Notes: a model not told the origin generated them from the letters alone. A stretch of 36,567 nt of DNA from Novosphingobium sp. (GCA_029247785.1 JAQWKP010000110.1:1-36567), one strand, 5' to 3'. Numbered from the stretch's first letter, positions 1-9,423 are shown. Numbers and translations: made by a program.

Positions 1-1
1 G

Positions 2-652
2 CTGATCGACGATGACATTCCTATGAATGAGGGCTGCCTGCGCCCTCTGACGATCCGCGTCCCCGAAGGCTCGATGCTCCACCCTCGTCCGCCCGCCGCC
101 GTGGTTGCCGGCAATGTTGAGACGAGCCAGGCGATTACCGATGCGCTGTTTGGCGCGCTTGGTGCAATGGCAGCCTCGCAAGGTACGATGAACAATTTCA
201 CTTTCGGCGATGAGAGCCGACAATATTACGAAACCATCGCCGGCGGCTCTGGCGCGGGTCCGGATTTCGCCGGAACCGATGTCGTGCAAACCCACATGAC
301 CAATAGCCGCCTGACCGACCCTGAAGTGCTGGAAACCAATTTTCCGGTGCTGCTCGAAGAATTTTCTATTCGTCATGGTTCAGGCGGTGCGGGGCTTCAC
401 AAGGGCGGCGATGGTGCGGTGCGGCGGGTTCGTTTTCTCGAGACGATGGATGCCGGGATCCTATCGAACCGGCGCGTGACTGTGCCTTTCGGTCTTGCGG
501 GCGGGAGTGACGGCGAGCCGGGCGTAAACCGCATCGAGCGTGCCGATGGCTCGGTTGAGCAGCTCAGCGCGACCGCTTCCGTGCGGCTCGAACCCGGTGA
601 TGTCTTCGTTATCGAAACACCGGGCGGCGGTGGCTTCGGCAGGCCCGAGTAG
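2..652 (+). CDS. 5-oxoprolinase / hydantoinase B family protein, C-terminal part (5'-truncated)
   Basis: The open frame runs in from the window edge, so only the last 216 residues are visible and the true start lies outside. The sequence matches the C-terminal half of the hydantoinase B / 5-oxoprolinase fold: an R(L/M)TDPE-type stretch (SRLTDPEVLETNFPVL), then EEFSIRHGSGGAGLHKGGDG, and a closing glycine-rich PGGGGFG. Family members perform ATP-dependent opening of 5-oxoproline or hydantoin rings in the cytoplasm. From this fragment I cannot tell a fused oxoprolinase (HyuA+HyuB in one chain) from a separate HyuB subunit. The stop is TAG at 650-652, three bases before the end of the opposite-strand GNAT-like gene, so the two genes converge with almost no gap. 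Family assignment is confident; substrate is not. Confidence 0.88.
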   Translation: MIDDDIPMNEGCLRPLTIRVPEGSMLHPRPPAAVVAGNVETSQAITDALFGALGAMAASQGTMNNFTFGDESRQYYETIAGGSGAGPDFAGTDVVQTHMTNSRLTDPEVLETNFPVLLEEFSIRHGSGGAGLHKGGDGAVRRVRFLETMDAGILSNRRVTVPFGLAGGSDGEPGVNRIERADGSVEQLSATASVRLEPGDVFVIETPGGGGFGRPE

Positions 653-655
653 CCA

Positions 656-946
656 TCAGGCTAGCAGCTCGGCCCAATCCGGACGCTTGTCGAACTTCGC
701 GGCGACATAGGAGCAGGCCGGTCTAACCTTGAAGCTGTGTTCGCGGGCATCCGCCACCAGAGCTTCGACCAATTGTGCCGCGATGCCTCGCCCGCCAATC
801 TCGGGCGGCACGATAGTGTGTTCCGCGACGCGCACGCCGTCCCGTTCGACCCAGGTCAGGCGGCCACTGGCATCGCTACCTTCGACCTGCGCGGTGTAGA
901 CACCGTGGCCACCTTCGTCGCGAAGGGTGATGTTTACATCGGTCAT
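656..946 (-). CDS. Small GNAT-like N-acetyltransferase (YjdJ/COG2388 type)
   Basis: A 96-residue protein starting at the ATG at 944-946, with GGAG at 951-954 on the coding strand as ribosome-binding site. A longer frame upstream lacks these signals and runs through the next gene. The sequence has the short YjdJ-type GNAT pattern: a beta strand with RLTWVERDGVRVAEHTIVPP, then the acetyl-CoA loop EIGGRGIAAQLVEALVADAR (about residues 48-67), then a C-terminal KVRPACSYVAAKFDKRPDW motif typical of this family. Such proteins are half the size of ordinary GNAT enzymes and their substrates are generally unknown. It is divergent from the threonine aldolase, with the two starts only about 50 bases apart. 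Confidence 0.85.
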   Translation of the reverse strand: MTDVNITLRDEGGHGVYTAQVEGSDASGRLTWVERDGVRVAEHTIVPPEIGGRGIAAQLVEALVADAREHSFKVRPACSYVAAKFDKRPDWAELLA

Positions 947-993
947 GCAATCTCCTGAGCTTGACGGAGCTCTCCGCCAGTTCCATCGCTGAT

Positions 994-1992
994 ATGGCCA
1001 TGCTGTTTCATTCCGACAACGCCGCTTCGGTCCATCCCGCTGTCTGGCGCGCGATGCAGGCCGCCGATGCGCCCGACGCATCCTATGACGAAGACACGCT
1101 GAGCGCCCGGTTGGACGAAGCTTTTTCCGGCCTGTTCGGGCAAGACTGCGCGGCGCTGTGGGTGGCGACCGGTACGGCGGCGAACTGCCTTGCGCTTGCT
1201 TCGATGGTTCCCCCTGAGGGCGGCGTGGTCTGTCATCACGAGGCCCATATCGAGAGCGACGAATGCGGCGCGCCGGGCTTCTTCCTGCACGGTGCCAAGT
1301 TGATGCAGGCGCAGGGCGAAGGCGCTAAGCTCACGCAGCAGGACATCGCTGACGTGATCGATCCGATTGCTGTCGACGTCCATCGGGTGCAGCCATATGC
1401 GGTCTCGATCACCCAGGCGAGCGAATTGGGACTGGTCTATAAGCCGGACGAGTTGGGCGAGCTCACGGGCTACATCCAAGGCAAGCAGCTCAAGCTGCAT
1501 ATCGACGGTGCGCGATTCGCCAATGCCGTCGCCCATCTCGGTTGCACACCCATGGAAGCTTGCAGCGGTGCCGATGCGCTCAGTTTCGGCTTCGTCAAGA
1601 ATGGTGGGATGGGAGCCGAAGCGATCATCTTCTTTGATCCCGCCGCCGCTGACATGATCCGCTATCGCCGCAAGCGCTCCGGGCATTTGCAGTCCAAAGG
1701 TCGCTTCATGGCTGCGCAGATACTTGCTCTTCTGGAAGGCAATCTCTGGCTGGACAACGCTCGCGCCGCCAATGCCGCTGCACGGGAAATCGCTGAGGCC
1801 GCGCAGACCCGCCTGATCCACCCGGTTGAGGCCAATGAAGTGTTTCTGCAGCTTACCGAGGGTGAATCCGCGGCGCTGCGCGGCGAGGGTTTTGGCTTCT
1901 ACGAAAGGAAAGGCGGGGCGAGGATCGTTACCTCGTGGAATTCGCCGAGCGATCATGTCGCCGCGCTGGCGAAGGCGATTGCCGCGCTTTAA
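994..1992 (+). CDS. Low-specificity L-threonine aldolase (PLP-dependent)
   Basis: A PLP enzyme of fold type I that cleaves L-threonine or L-allo-threonine to glycine and acetaldehyde in the cytoplasm. With the ATG at 994 the protein is 332 residues. It shows the SDNAASVHPAV start typical of the family, the AHIESDECGAP segment with the PLP-stacking His85, the HIDGARFANAV phosphate/aspartate motif (Asp171) and the LSFGFVKNGG motif with the candidate Schiff-base Lys202. Start choice is uncertain. A TTG at 961 extends the frame by 11 residues, and an ATG at 1000 gives the most family-like N-terminus (MLFHSDN). None has a clear Shine-Dalgarno. Its TAA stop overlaps that of the opposite-strand SDR gene. 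Confidence 0.92.
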   Translation: MAMLFHSDNAASVHPAVWRAMQAADAPDASYDEDTLSARLDEAFSGLFGQDCAALWVATGTAANCLALASMVPPEGGVVCHHEAHIESDECGAPGFFLHGAKLMQAQGEGAKLTQQDIADVIDPIAVDVHRVQPYAVSITQASELGLVYKPDELGELTGYIQGKQLKLHIDGARFANAVAHLGCTPMEACSGADALSFGFVKNGGMGAEAIIFFDPAAADMIRYRRKRSGHLQSKGRFMAAQILALLEGNLWLDNARAANAAAREIAEAAQTRLIHPVEANEVFLQLTEGESAALRGEGFGFYERKGGARIVTSWNSPSDHVAALAKAIAAL

Positions 1993-2765
1993 TCCAAGCA
2001 TGCGGGCAGGCCTTCGCGATAGGTTGGATATTGCGGACGCCAGCCCAGCACGCGCTTGGCCTTGCCGTTCGCCACGCGGCGATTCTCGGCATAGAAGCCT
2101 CGTGCCATCGGCGAGAGCTGCGACTCCTCCAGCGAGGTGAGCTCCGGTGGCGCCAGCCCGAGCAAGCGACAGGCCTCTTCGATCACCGCATTCTGGCTCG
2201 CCGGGAAGTCGTCAGCGATATTGTAGGCTCCTCCCGGTGCATTGCGTGCGGCGAAGACAGCACTGGCAATGTCGTCAACATGCACGCGGCTGAAGACCTG
2301 GCCGGGCAGGTCGATGCGTTGCGCCTTGCCTTGGCGAACCCGGTCAAGCGCGCTTTGGCCTGGCCCGTAAATGCCCGGTAGGCGGAACACCAGCGCGCCG
2401 AGCTTGAGCCACTGAATATCGCAGTCGCTGCGGGAAACGCGCCGGCCAGATCCAACCGGTGCGCCTTCATCGATCCATGCGCCACCGGTATCGCCATAGA
2501 CACCGGTCGAGGAGAGATAGCCCAGCCACTTGCCTGCCAGCCCTGCTCCATAGCGCTCCACCACCGGGTCGCTGCCGTCCCCGCCCGGCGGGACTGAGGA
2601 CAGGATATGGCTGGCGTCGGCGAGCGCAAGCAGGACATTGCCTTCATCGTCGAAGGACAAGGTGCCGTTTTCGCCGGTCGAGATCACTTCCCAGCTCTGA
2701 TCCGCGAAACGCGCTGCAATCCGCGAGGCCGAGTAGCCCAGGCCAAAGACAAACAGCCGTTTCAT
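1989..2765 (-). CDS. NAD(P)-dependent SDR/epimerase-like protein (YeeZ-type)
   Basis: A 258-residue Rossmann-fold protein of the extended/atypical SDR group. The N-terminus KRLFVFGLGYSASRIA carries a GxGxxA-like dinucleotide loop. YLSSTGVYGDTGGAWIDE has the serine/tyrosine region seen in YeeZ-like epimerases, FRLPGIYGPGQSALDR follows, and VHVDDIASAVFAA is the usual substrate-domain motif. The substrate cannot be deduced. A GTG at 2768, immediately before the ATG, lies 10 bases from a GAGG and is an alternative start. The 3' end converges with the threonine aldolase: the tetranucleotide TTAA at 1989-1992 supplies a TAA stop on each strand. Confidence 0.85.
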   Translation of the reverse strand: MKRLFVFGLGYSASRIAARFADQSWEVISTGENGTLSFDDEGNVLLALADASHILSSVPPGGDGSDPVVERYGAGLAGKWLGYLSSTGVYGDTGGAWIDEGAPVGSGRRVSRSDCDIQWLKLGALVFRLPGIYGPGQSALDRVRQGKAQRIDLPGQVFSRVHVDDIASAVFAARNAPGGAYNIADDFPASQNAVIEEACRLLGLAPPELTSLEESQLSPMARGFYAENRRVANGKAKRVLGWRPQYPTYREGLPACLD

Positions 2766-3033
2766 CACACTTTCGGCACCTCAGCGCCTATGTGTGGTGA
2801 AGTTGACGAAGGCGACACCCTGTCAACCACTACTTTCACTAACCAAGACACTTATATCACAACCTTTATTCCGAAAAAATGGCGGTTGACACATCTGCGA
2901 TCGGTTTTTTGCCTCTGAAGCATGTCGGTAGCCTGCTTCATAGCCGCAGGCCGACCTGTAGGAAATATGCAGACGCGGTGAATATCCCGATCGAAGCGCT
3001 GGCAATCGCAGGCCGAAGCTCTAATTAGGCCCA
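2766..3033. other. Divergent intergenic region between SDR gene and pepN
   Basis: This 268-base gap holds the 5' regions of two divergent genes and is visibly richer in A+T than the flanking genes, especially 2830-2880. An inverted repeat GTTGAC/GTCAAC (2802-2807 and 2822-2827, 14-base loop) lies close to the SDR start. A TTGACA at 2886-2891 faces pepN but lacks a convincing -10 at 16-18 bases. An in-frame TAA at 3022-3024 limits pepN to the ATG at 3034. No RNA gene or small ORF can be supported here. Confidence 0.5.
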
Positions 3034-5667
3034 ATGGATATCGCCAACACACCCGACGCCGAGGCAGGAAACGCTGCCTCTCAAGCCCCGACAATCATCC
3101 GCCGTGAGGACTATCGCGCGCCCGACTGGCTTGTGCCCGAGGTATCGCTCAATTTCGCGCTGGGTCTCGACGAGACGCAAGTTATCGCGCAGCTCTCGGT
3201 CCAGCGCAATTCCGAGGGCAGCGGCGAGCCCGACATTCGCCTCAATGGCGACGGCATTGCCGCCCGCTCGGTCAAGGTGGATGGCGAGGCAATCAAGGAC
3301 TGGCGCATGGATGGGTCCGACCTGCTGATCGACTTGCCCGGCGAAGCCCATGTCATCGAGGTGGAAACCCAGGTCCAGCCAGCTGCCAATAGCAAGCTGA
3401 TGGGCCTTTATGCTTCGAACGGCATGTTGTGCACCCAATGTGAAGCCGAAGGGTTTCGCCGCATCACCTTCTTCCCCGACCGGCCTGATGTGCTGTCGAC
3501 ATATCGCGTGCGGATGGAAGGGCCGAAGGATGCTTTCCCGGTGCTGCTGTCCAACGGCAATTGCGAGGCGCAGGGCGAGGGCAAGGACGGCAGCCACTGG
3601 GCCGAATGGCATGATCCCTGGCCCAAGCCGAGCTATCTGTTCGCGCTCGTCGCAGGTCAGCTCACTGCAAATCATTCGACATTCACGACGATGGGCGGAC
3701 GCAAGGTCGACCTCAATATCTGGGTGCGGCCCGGTGATGAGCCGCGCACCCAGCACGCAATGGATTCGCTCAAATCAGCGATGAAATGGGACGAGGAGAC
3801 ATTCGGGCGCGAGTATGATCTCGATCTTTACAACATCGTTGCCGTGTCAGACTTCAACATGGGTGCGATGGAGAACAAAGGCCTCAACGTCTTCAACACA
3901 CGCTATGTGCTGGCCGATCCAGAAACCGCAACCGATGCCGACTACGATGGGGTTGAGGGTGTCATCGCCCATGAATATTTCCACAATTGGTCAGGCAATC
4001 GCATCACATGCCGCGATTGGTTCCAGCTTTCGCTGAAAGAGGGCTTCACGGTCCTGCGCGACCAGCTGTTCAGCCAGGACATGGGCTCGACACCGGTCAA
4101 GCGGATCGAGGATGTGCGGGTGCTGCGCCTTGCCCAGTTCCCCGAGGATTCGGGTCCACTGGCTCATCCGATCCGGCCTGACAGCTATCAGGAAATCTCG
4201 AATTTCTACACCTCGACGATCTATAACAAGGGTGCTGAAGTGATCCGGATGATGAGGACCATGACTGGCCCCGAACGATTCCGTGCAGGCACTGACCTAT
4301 ATTTTGGGCGGCACGATGGTGAGGCCGCGACCTGCGAAGATTTTGTGAATGCGATCGAGGATGGGGCCGAGCTCGACCTTGGGCAATTCCGGCTGTGGTA
4401 CGGCCAGGCCGGTACGCCGAAGGTCAAGGCAAAGCTGATTCATGAGAACGGCTTTGCGACCGTAAGGCTCGAACAGGAAATTCCGGCGACGCCCGGTCAG
4501 CCGGACAAGCAGCCGATGGTGATTCCGATCACGCTGGCGTTGTTCGATCGCGAAACCGGAAAGCATCACGGCGAAGAAACGGTTGTGCTCGAAAAGCAGA
4601 CCGACGATTTCCAGTTCAAAGGTTATCTGCGACCACCTGTGCTCTCGATCAATCGCGGCTTTACTGCACCGATTGCGATTGCTGCTGAGCAGCAGAGTGA
4701 AGATCTGGTGTTCCTTGCCGCGCGCGACGACGATGCTTTTGCACGCTATGAGGCAATGCAGCGCCTGGTCGTCGACCATCTCATGGCGGCGGTGAATGGC
4801 GAGTTGGACGAGCGCGCCCGCGATGTTGAGCGCGACGCGGTCAGCCAGGCGATCGAGTCCGCCCTGTTCGATGAAGAGCTTGACGATCAGATGCGCGGCG
4901 AGCTGCTGATCCTACCGGCGGCATCCTATCTCGCCGAACAATACTCGGTAGCCGACCCTGCCGCGATTCATGCCGAGCGCGAAGGGCTCAAGGCCTGGCT
5001 GGGCGAAGAATTGCAGGATGATTTCGGCGATTTGCACGATCGCGCTTGCGCGGTTGATTACAGCCGCGATGCAGGCGCGCGGGGCGCGCGCAAGGTCAAG
5101 ACGCAGGCGTTGGTCTATCTGGCTGCCGGTGTTCCCGAGGACGCAGCCGAAAGGGCTCTCGAGCAATATAACGGCGCGGATAACATGACTGACCGCCAGG
5201 GTGCGTTGATGGTTCTGGTAGGGCTTGATTGTGCTGAGCGGGAAGAGGCGCTGGGCGACTTTTACACGCGCTATGAGGACAATTCGCTGGTCATCGACAA
5301 GTGGTTCTCGCTCCAGGCAGGTTCGCTGCATCCCGATGTGCTGGACCATGTCACCGCGCTTGCCGATCACCCGGCCTTCACGCTCAACAATCCCAATCGC
5401 GTGCGCTCTCTCTACATGGCCCTGGCGATGAACCCTTGCGCCTTTCACGAGGCAAGCGGACGGGGCTACGCGCTTGTCGGCGATCTGATCCGTACGCTCG
5501 ATCCGATCAATCCCCAGACCGCGGCGCGCTTCGTCCCGTCTCTTGGGCGCTGGCGGCGAATCGAGCCGGTGCGCTCAGAGATGATGCGGGCCGAGCTTGA
5601 ACGCATTGCTGCATTGCCGGGGCTTTCGCGCGACACTAGCGAGCAGGTGAGCCGAAGCCTTGGCTGA
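3034..5667 (+). CDS. pepN: Aminopeptidase N (M1 family zinc metallopeptidase)
   Basis: An 877-residue protein, the usual length for proteobacterial PepN, which removes N-terminal residues from peptides in the cytoplasm. The exopeptidase signature GAMEN is at residues 277-281. The zinc motif HEYFH is at 313-317, followed by NWSGNRITCRDWFQLSLKEG, which contains the third zinc ligand Glu. NFYTSTIYNKGAEVIRMM carries the catalytic-tyrosine region. The C-terminal half is the helical domain typical of PepN. The start is fixed by the in-frame TAA at 3022; the Shine-Dalgarno is weak (TTAGG). The last 8 bases overlap the next gene, suggesting co-translation. Confidence 0.97.
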   Translation: MDIANTPDAEAGNAASQAPTIIRREDYRAPDWLVPEVSLNFALGLDETQVIAQLSVQRNSEGSGEPDIRLNGDGIAARSVKVDGEAIKDWRMDGSDLLIDLPGEAHVIEVETQVQPAANSKLMGLYASNGMLCTQCEAEGFRRITFFPDRPDVLSTYRVRMEGPKDAFPVLLSNGNCEAQGEGKDGSHWAEWHDPWPKPSYLFALVAGQLTANHSTFTTMGGRKVDLNIWVRPGDEPRTQHAMDSLKSAMKWDEETFGREYDLDLYNIVAVSDFNMGAMENKGLNVFNTRYVLADPETATDADYDGVEGVIAHEYFHNWSGNRITCRDWFQLSLKEGFTVLRDQLFSQDMGSTPVKRIEDVRVLRLAQFPEDSGPLAHPIRPDSYQEISNFYTSTIYNKGAEVIRMMRTMTGPERFRAGTDLYFGRHDGEAATCEDFVNAIEDGAELDLGQFRLWYGQAGTPKVKAKLIHENGFATVRLEQEIPATPGQPDKQPMVIPITLALFDRETGKHHGEETVVLEKQTDDFQFKGYLRPPVLSINRGFTAPIAIAAEQQSEDLVFLAARDDDAFARYEAMQRLVVDHLMAAVNGELDERARDVERDAVSQAIESALFDEELDDQMRGELLILPAASYLAEQYSVADPAAIHAEREGLKAWLGEELQDDFGDLHDRACAVDYSRDAGARGARKVKTQALVYLAAGVPEDAAERALEQYNGADNMTDRQGALMVLVGLDCAEREEALGDFYTRYEDNSLVIDKWFSLQAGSLHPDVLDHVTALADHPAFTLNNPNRVRSLYMALAMNPCAFHEASGRGYALVGDLIRTLDPINPQTAARFVPSLGRWRRIEPVRSEMMRAELERIAALPGLSRDTSEQVSRSLG

Positions 5668-6439
5668 GGCCGTTACAGAAGCTGTGGAAATCAATGCCGC
5701 TGAAGCGCTCACTGGCATAGCGCACGGCTTTCTCGGACGGCGCGGCGGTGTCTCAACCGGCGATCTGTCTGGCCTCAACACCGGACCGGGTTCGGGTGAC
5801 GATATGGCTGCGATCACGGAGAATCGTGCGAGGGCCGTGGACGCAGTCCTGCCCGGCGCGCGCCTGGTGACAGTCTTTCAGATACATTCGCCCAATTGCG
5901 CCGTCGTCACCGAGCCATGGGACCAAAGCGAGCGGCCACAGGCTGACGCCATGGTCACCCGACAGCGCGGCCTGCTGCTCGGGATCGTTACTGCCGATTG
6001 CGCGCCCGTTCTGCTGGCAGACCAAGAGGCCGGCGTTATCGGCGCGGCCCATGCCGGCTGGAAAGGCGCGCTTTCCGGCGTAATTGAGGGCACGGTGGAG
6101 GCGATGATTGGCCTTGGCGCGCGAGCGGATCGGATCGCGGCGGCAATCGGTCCGTGCATCGCTGCTGCAAGCTATGAAGTGGACGAGGCATTCCAGGAGC
6201 GCTTCGTCGGTGCCGAACCCGCCAATCGCCAATTTTTCCAGATTGGCCGACGGGGGCATTTCCAATTCGATCTCGAAGCCTATGTCGGGGTGCGGCTCAA
6301 ACGGGCTGGAATCGGCCGGGTCGACAGGCTTGACCTCGATACATATGCGTCGCCGGACCGGTTCTATTCTTACCGCCTAGCGACACATCGCGGTGAAGCG
6401 AACTATGGCAGACAGATATCCCTCATAGGTCTGGATTGA
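5660..6439 (+). CDS. pgeF: YfiH/PgeF family protein (purine nucleoside phosphorylase-like, peptidoglycan editing factor)
   Basis: A 259-residue protein of the multicopper polyphenol oxidase / YfiH family (LACC1-like), whose members act on purine nucleosides. Bacterial YfiH has been described as a peptidoglycan editing factor. The three metal ligands are visible: His76 in QIHSPNC, Cys114 in TADCAPVLL and His131 in GAAHAGWKG. The N-terminal HGFLGRRGGVS and the C-terminal RFYSYRLATHRGEANYGRQ are also family signatures. The start is a TTG that overlaps the end of pepN by 8 bases, with GCAGGTGAGC just upstream as a possible ribosome-binding site. The role in this organism is inferred from the family only. 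Confidence 0.9.
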   Translation: MAEAVTEAVEINAAEALTGIAHGFLGRRGGVSTGDLSGLNTGPGSGDDMAAITENRARAVDAVLPGARLVTVFQIHSPNCAVVTEPWDQSERPQADAMVTRQRGLLLGIVTADCAPVLLADQEAGVIGAAHAGWKGALSGVIEGTVEAMIGLGARADRIAAAIGPCIAAASYEVDEAFQERFVGAEPANRQFFQIGRRGHFQFDLEAYVGVRLKRAGIGRVDRLDLDTYASPDRFYSYRLATHRGEANYGRQISLIGLD

Positions 6440-6634
6440 ATTCTCGGCGCAAAACGCCAAAAAAGGCGGTTGGCAGGGTCGGTTTTCGCGGCTATCAGGC
6501 GCGCCAAGTCGATGTCTGTTCTGGGTTCGCCCCGAGTGGCAGTTGGCGTTTGGGGGAATTGGCGTACCACTGACAAAGTTTTCGCCTGCTTCCGGCTTCG
6601 GTCGCGGGTGATAGAGAACAAGGCAAGGTCGAAC

Positions 6635-7201
6635 ATGGCAGAAGAAGCGGTCACTGACGCTCCGGAGCTCGCAGCCGGAGATGGAGTGCGGCGGCGCGAT
6701 TTCATCAATATTGCAGCGGTCAGTGTAGCAGGCGTTGGGGGTCTTTCGACTCTCGTTCCGCTGATCAGCCAGATGTCGCCTTCGGCCGACGTGCTGGCGC
6801 AATCCTCGACAGAGGTTGATATATCCGCAATTGAAACCGGCCAGGCGATCAAGGCGGTGTTCCGCAGCCAGCCGGTTTTCATCCGCAACCTTACCCCTGC
6901 CGAGATAACTGAGGCCAACGAGGTCGCTGTCGCCTCGCTTCGCGATCCGCAAACGCTTGCTGAACGGACACTTAAGAGCAAGGAAAACTGGCTGATCACC
7001 ATGGCCGTCTGCACCCACCTTGGCTGCGTCCCGCTGGGTGCTGGCGAAGGTGAGTCGAGAGGCGAATTCGGTGGCTATTTCTGTCCCTGCCACGGCTCTC
7101 ACTACGATACTGCCGCGCGCATCCGCAAAGGCCCGGCTCCCCTCAATCTAGAAGTGCCGGACTATGAATTTGTCTCCGACACTGTCGTCAAGATCGGCTG
7201 A
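6635..7201 (+). CDS. petA: Ubiquinol-cytochrome c reductase iron-sulfur (Rieske) subunit
   Basis: The Rieske protein of the bc1 complex, 188 residues from the ATG at 6635 (AGGCAAGG about 7 bases upstream). The twin-arginine segment [18 protein letters not shown] (residues 19-36) is a Tat-type signal anchor, as usual for alphaproteobacterial Rieske proteins. The [2Fe-2S] ligands are in CTHLGC (Cys126, His128) and CPCHGSHYD (Cys150, His153). Cys131 and Cys152 would form the stabilising disulfide. The protein moves electrons from ubiquinol to cytochrome c1 on the periplasmic face. The frame is open to about 6470, but that extension has no family similarity and would bury the Tat motif. It is the first gene of petABC. 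Confidence 0.97.
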   Translation: MAEEAVTDAPELAAGDGVRRRDFINIAAVSVAGVGGLSTLVPLISQMSPSADVLAQSSTEVDISAIETGQAIKAVFRSQPVFIRNLTPAEITEANEVAVASLRDPQTLAERTLKSKENWLITMAVCTHLGCVPLGAGEGESRGEFGGYFCPCHGSHYDTAARIRKGPAPLNLEVPDYEFVSDTVVKIG

Positions 7202-7212
7202 GGTCTGATATT

Positions 7213-8493
7213 ATGAGTTTCCCCTGGGCGAACGAATACAAGCCGAGCCATCCCTTCATGCAGTGGATGGACGACAGACTGCCGCTACCGCGGCTGGTCT
7301 ATAATTCTGTCGGTGCCGGCTATCCCGTTCCGCGTAATCTCAATTACTGGTGGAACTTCGGTTTCATGGCGCTGGTCTGCCTGATCATCCAGATCGTGAC
7401 GGGCATCATCCTGGCGATGCATTTCGCCGCGAATGATACCGTGGCCTTCGATTCCGTCGAGCACATTATGCGCGACGTGAACTGGGGCTGGCTGATGCGC
7501 TACGTGCATGCCAACGGAGCCGCCGCATTCTTCGTCGTCGTCTACGTCCATATCTTCCGCGGTTTCTACTACGGTTCCTACAAGGCACCGCGCGAAATGG
7601 TGTGGCTACTGGGCGTAGTCCTGTTCCTGCTGATGATGGCGACGGCGTTCATGGGCTATGTCCTCCCCTGGGGTCAGATGAGCTTCTGGGCCGCCAAGGT
7701 CATCACCGGGTTGTTCTCGGCTATTCCGATGGTTGGTGAGCCGCTGCAGCAATGGCTTCTAGGCGGTTTTGCTCCCGGTAACGCTACGCTCAACCGCTTT
7801 TTCTCGCTGCACTATTTGCTGCCCTTCGTGATCGTCGGCGTAGTCGTGCTCCATATTTGGGCGCTGCATATTCCCGGCTCCAGCAACCCGACCGGCGTGC
7901 CTGTCAAATCCGAGAGCGATACGGTTCCGTTCTTTCCCTATTTCATCGCCAAGGACGGCTGGACAGTCGGCGCTTTCCTGTTCTTCCTCGCCGCTGTGAC
8001 GTTTTACGCGCCTAACATGCTGGGACACCCGGATAACTACATTCCGGCCAACCCGATGAGCACGCCGGCCCACATCGTTCCGGATTGGTATTTCTGGCCA
8101 TTTTACGCGATCCTGCGCGCATTCACGACGGACTTCTTTTTCATCCCGGCCAAGCTGATGGGCGTGCTTGCAATGTTCGGATCGATCCTGATCTGGTTCT
8201 TACTGCCCTGGCTCGACAAGTCGCCGGTGCGCTCGGCCAGCTATCGTCCGCTCTACCGCAAGTTCTTCTATGTGCTGCTGGTAGCCATGGCGGTGCTGTT
8301 CTATTGCGGCGGCGCGCCAGCCGAGGAACCCTATGTGGTGATCAGCCAAATCGCGGCGGCCTATTATTTCGCCCACTTCCTCATCATCCTGCCGATCGTC
8401 TCTGCGATCGAGCGCCCGGACCCGCTGCCCTACTCTATCACCGAGGCTGTCCTGGGTGAGGATGAGAGTGCCGCGCTGAGCCCGGCGGAATAG
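7213..8493 (+). CDS. petB: Cytochrome b subunit of bc1 complex
   Basis: A 426-residue polytopic membrane protein, the quinone-binding core of the bc1 complex. The haem ligands are His99/His113 and His200/His214, with the normal 13-residue spacing. [20 protein letters not shown] (about 147-166) forms part of the Qo site. The Qo-site tetrapeptide reads PDWY (residues 290-293) rather than the PEWY usual for ubiquinol-using bc1 complexes. The gene begins 11 bases after petA and lies 26 bases before petC, so the three are almost certainly one operon. Cytochromes b and c1 are separate here, not fused as in some alphaproteobacteria. Confidence 0.97.
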   Translation: MSFPWANEYKPSHPFMQWMDDRLPLPRLVYNSVGAGYPVPRNLNYWWNFGFMALVCLIIQIVTGIILAMHFAANDTVAFDSVEHIMRDVNWGWLMRYVHANGAAAFFVVVYVHIFRGFYYGSYKAPREMVWLLGVVLFLLMMATAFMGYVLPWGQMSFWAAKVITGLFSAIPMVGEPLQQWLLGGFAPGNATLNRFFSLHYLLPFVIVGVVVLHIWALHIPGSSNPTGVPVKSESDTVPFFPYFIAKDGWTVGAFLFFLAAVTFYAPNMLGHPDNYIPANPMSTPAHIVPDWYFWPFYAILRAFTTDFFFIPAKLMGVLAMFGSILIWFLLPWLDKSPVRSASYRPLYRKFFYVLLVAMAVLFYCGGAPAEEPYVVISQIAAAYYFAHFLIILPIVSAIERPDPLPYSITEAVLGEDESAALSPAE

Positions 8494-8519
8494 AAACAGC
8501 AAGACGGAAAGACGAAGCC

Positions 8520-9344
8520 ATGATCCGCATTCTCTCCATTCTCGTCGGGCTGTTCTTCACGGTGGCGCTCGCCTGGTCGCTCTTGACCGGATTGCTGAAC
8601 TTCGAGCTTCCGCACACGGTGGAACACGAGTTTCATGAGCACCCCAAGGAGCTGCATCTCGCCAGCGATGGTGCTTTCGGCAAGTTCGATCGGCAACAGC
8701 TGCAACGCGGCTTCCAAGTCTACAAGGAAGTCTGCGCCGCGTGCCATTCGTTGCGTCATGTCGCGTTCCGCGATCTGGCGGCGCTTGGCTATAACGAGGC
8801 CGAAGTGAAGGCAATTGCCGTCGGTTATCAGGTGGACGGGATCGATCCAAATACTGGTGAGGCAACAACCCGGGTCGGCATGCCGACGGATTATTTCCCA
8901 CTGGCCTTCCCCAATGATGTTGCAGCTCGTGCTGCCAACAATAACGCGATCCCGCCTGACCTGTCGCTGATGACCAAGGCCCGGCATAACGGCGCAGCAT
9001 ATGTCTATTCCCTGCTCAGTGGCTATCAGGATCCGCCAGCCGCTCTGCCGGAAGACAATCGGCCGGGTGAGGGGCTCTATTACAACCCCTATTTCGCTAA
9101 TCTGAATCTCGCCATGGCTCCGCCTCTCAATGAGGGAATAGTCAGCTTTGGCGACGGCACCAAATCGACCGTCGAACAAATGTCAAAGGACGTAGCTGCA
9201 TTCCTCGTCTGGACTGCGGAACCGAAACTGGAGAAGCGCAAGCAAACCGGATTGCCAGTGCTTGGTTTCCTGCTGTTCGCGACGATCCTCGGCTTCTTGT
9301 CCTACAAGAGCATCTGGGCCGACAAGAAAAAGAAGAAGGGCTGA
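8520..9344 (+). CDS. petC: Cytochrome c1 subunit of bc1 complex
   Basis: A 274-residue c-type cytochrome. The N-terminus (residues 2-26) is a hydrophobic signal sequence. The haem-attachment motif is CAACHS, with Cys72, Cys75 and His76. The probable axial methionine is in NLAMAPPL, around residue 199. A C-terminal membrane anchor (GLPVLGFLLFATILGFLSY) ends in a lysine-rich cytoplasmic tail. This is the normal c1 architecture. It passes electrons from the Rieske centre to a soluble or membrane cytochrome c. It is the last gene of petABC, and apt follows 79 bases later on the same strand. Confidence 0.96.
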   Translation: MIRILSILVGLFFTVALAWSLLTGLLNFELPHTVEHEFHEHPKELHLASDGAFGKFDRQQLQRGFQVYKEVCAACHSLRHVAFRDLAALGYNEAEVKAIAVGYQVDGIDPNTGEATTRVGMPTDYFPLAFPNDVAARAANNNAIPPDLSLMTKARHNGAAYVYSLLSGYQDPPAALPEDNRPGEGLYYNPYFANLNLAMAPPLNEGIVSFGDGTKSTVEQMSKDVAAFLVWTAEPKLEKRKQTGLPVLGFLLFATILGFLSYKSIWADKKKKKG

Positions 9345-9423
9345 AGCCGCCGAAGTCCGTGCCAGTGAGGCTGCACCTCTATCGCCATGTGGCAGCGGGT
9401 GGGCGGATTATCTTAGGCGCGGC

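Noticed and set aside
943..2001. 352-codon minus-strand open frame opposite the threonine aldolase
   Set aside because: It mirrors a well-supported PLP enzyme and has no recognisable motif; GC-rich DNA commonly gives such shadow frames.
2886..2914. TTGACA as the -35 of a pepN promoter
   Set aside because: The sequence 17 bases downstream is TTGCCT, not a plausible -10, and other spacings are no better.
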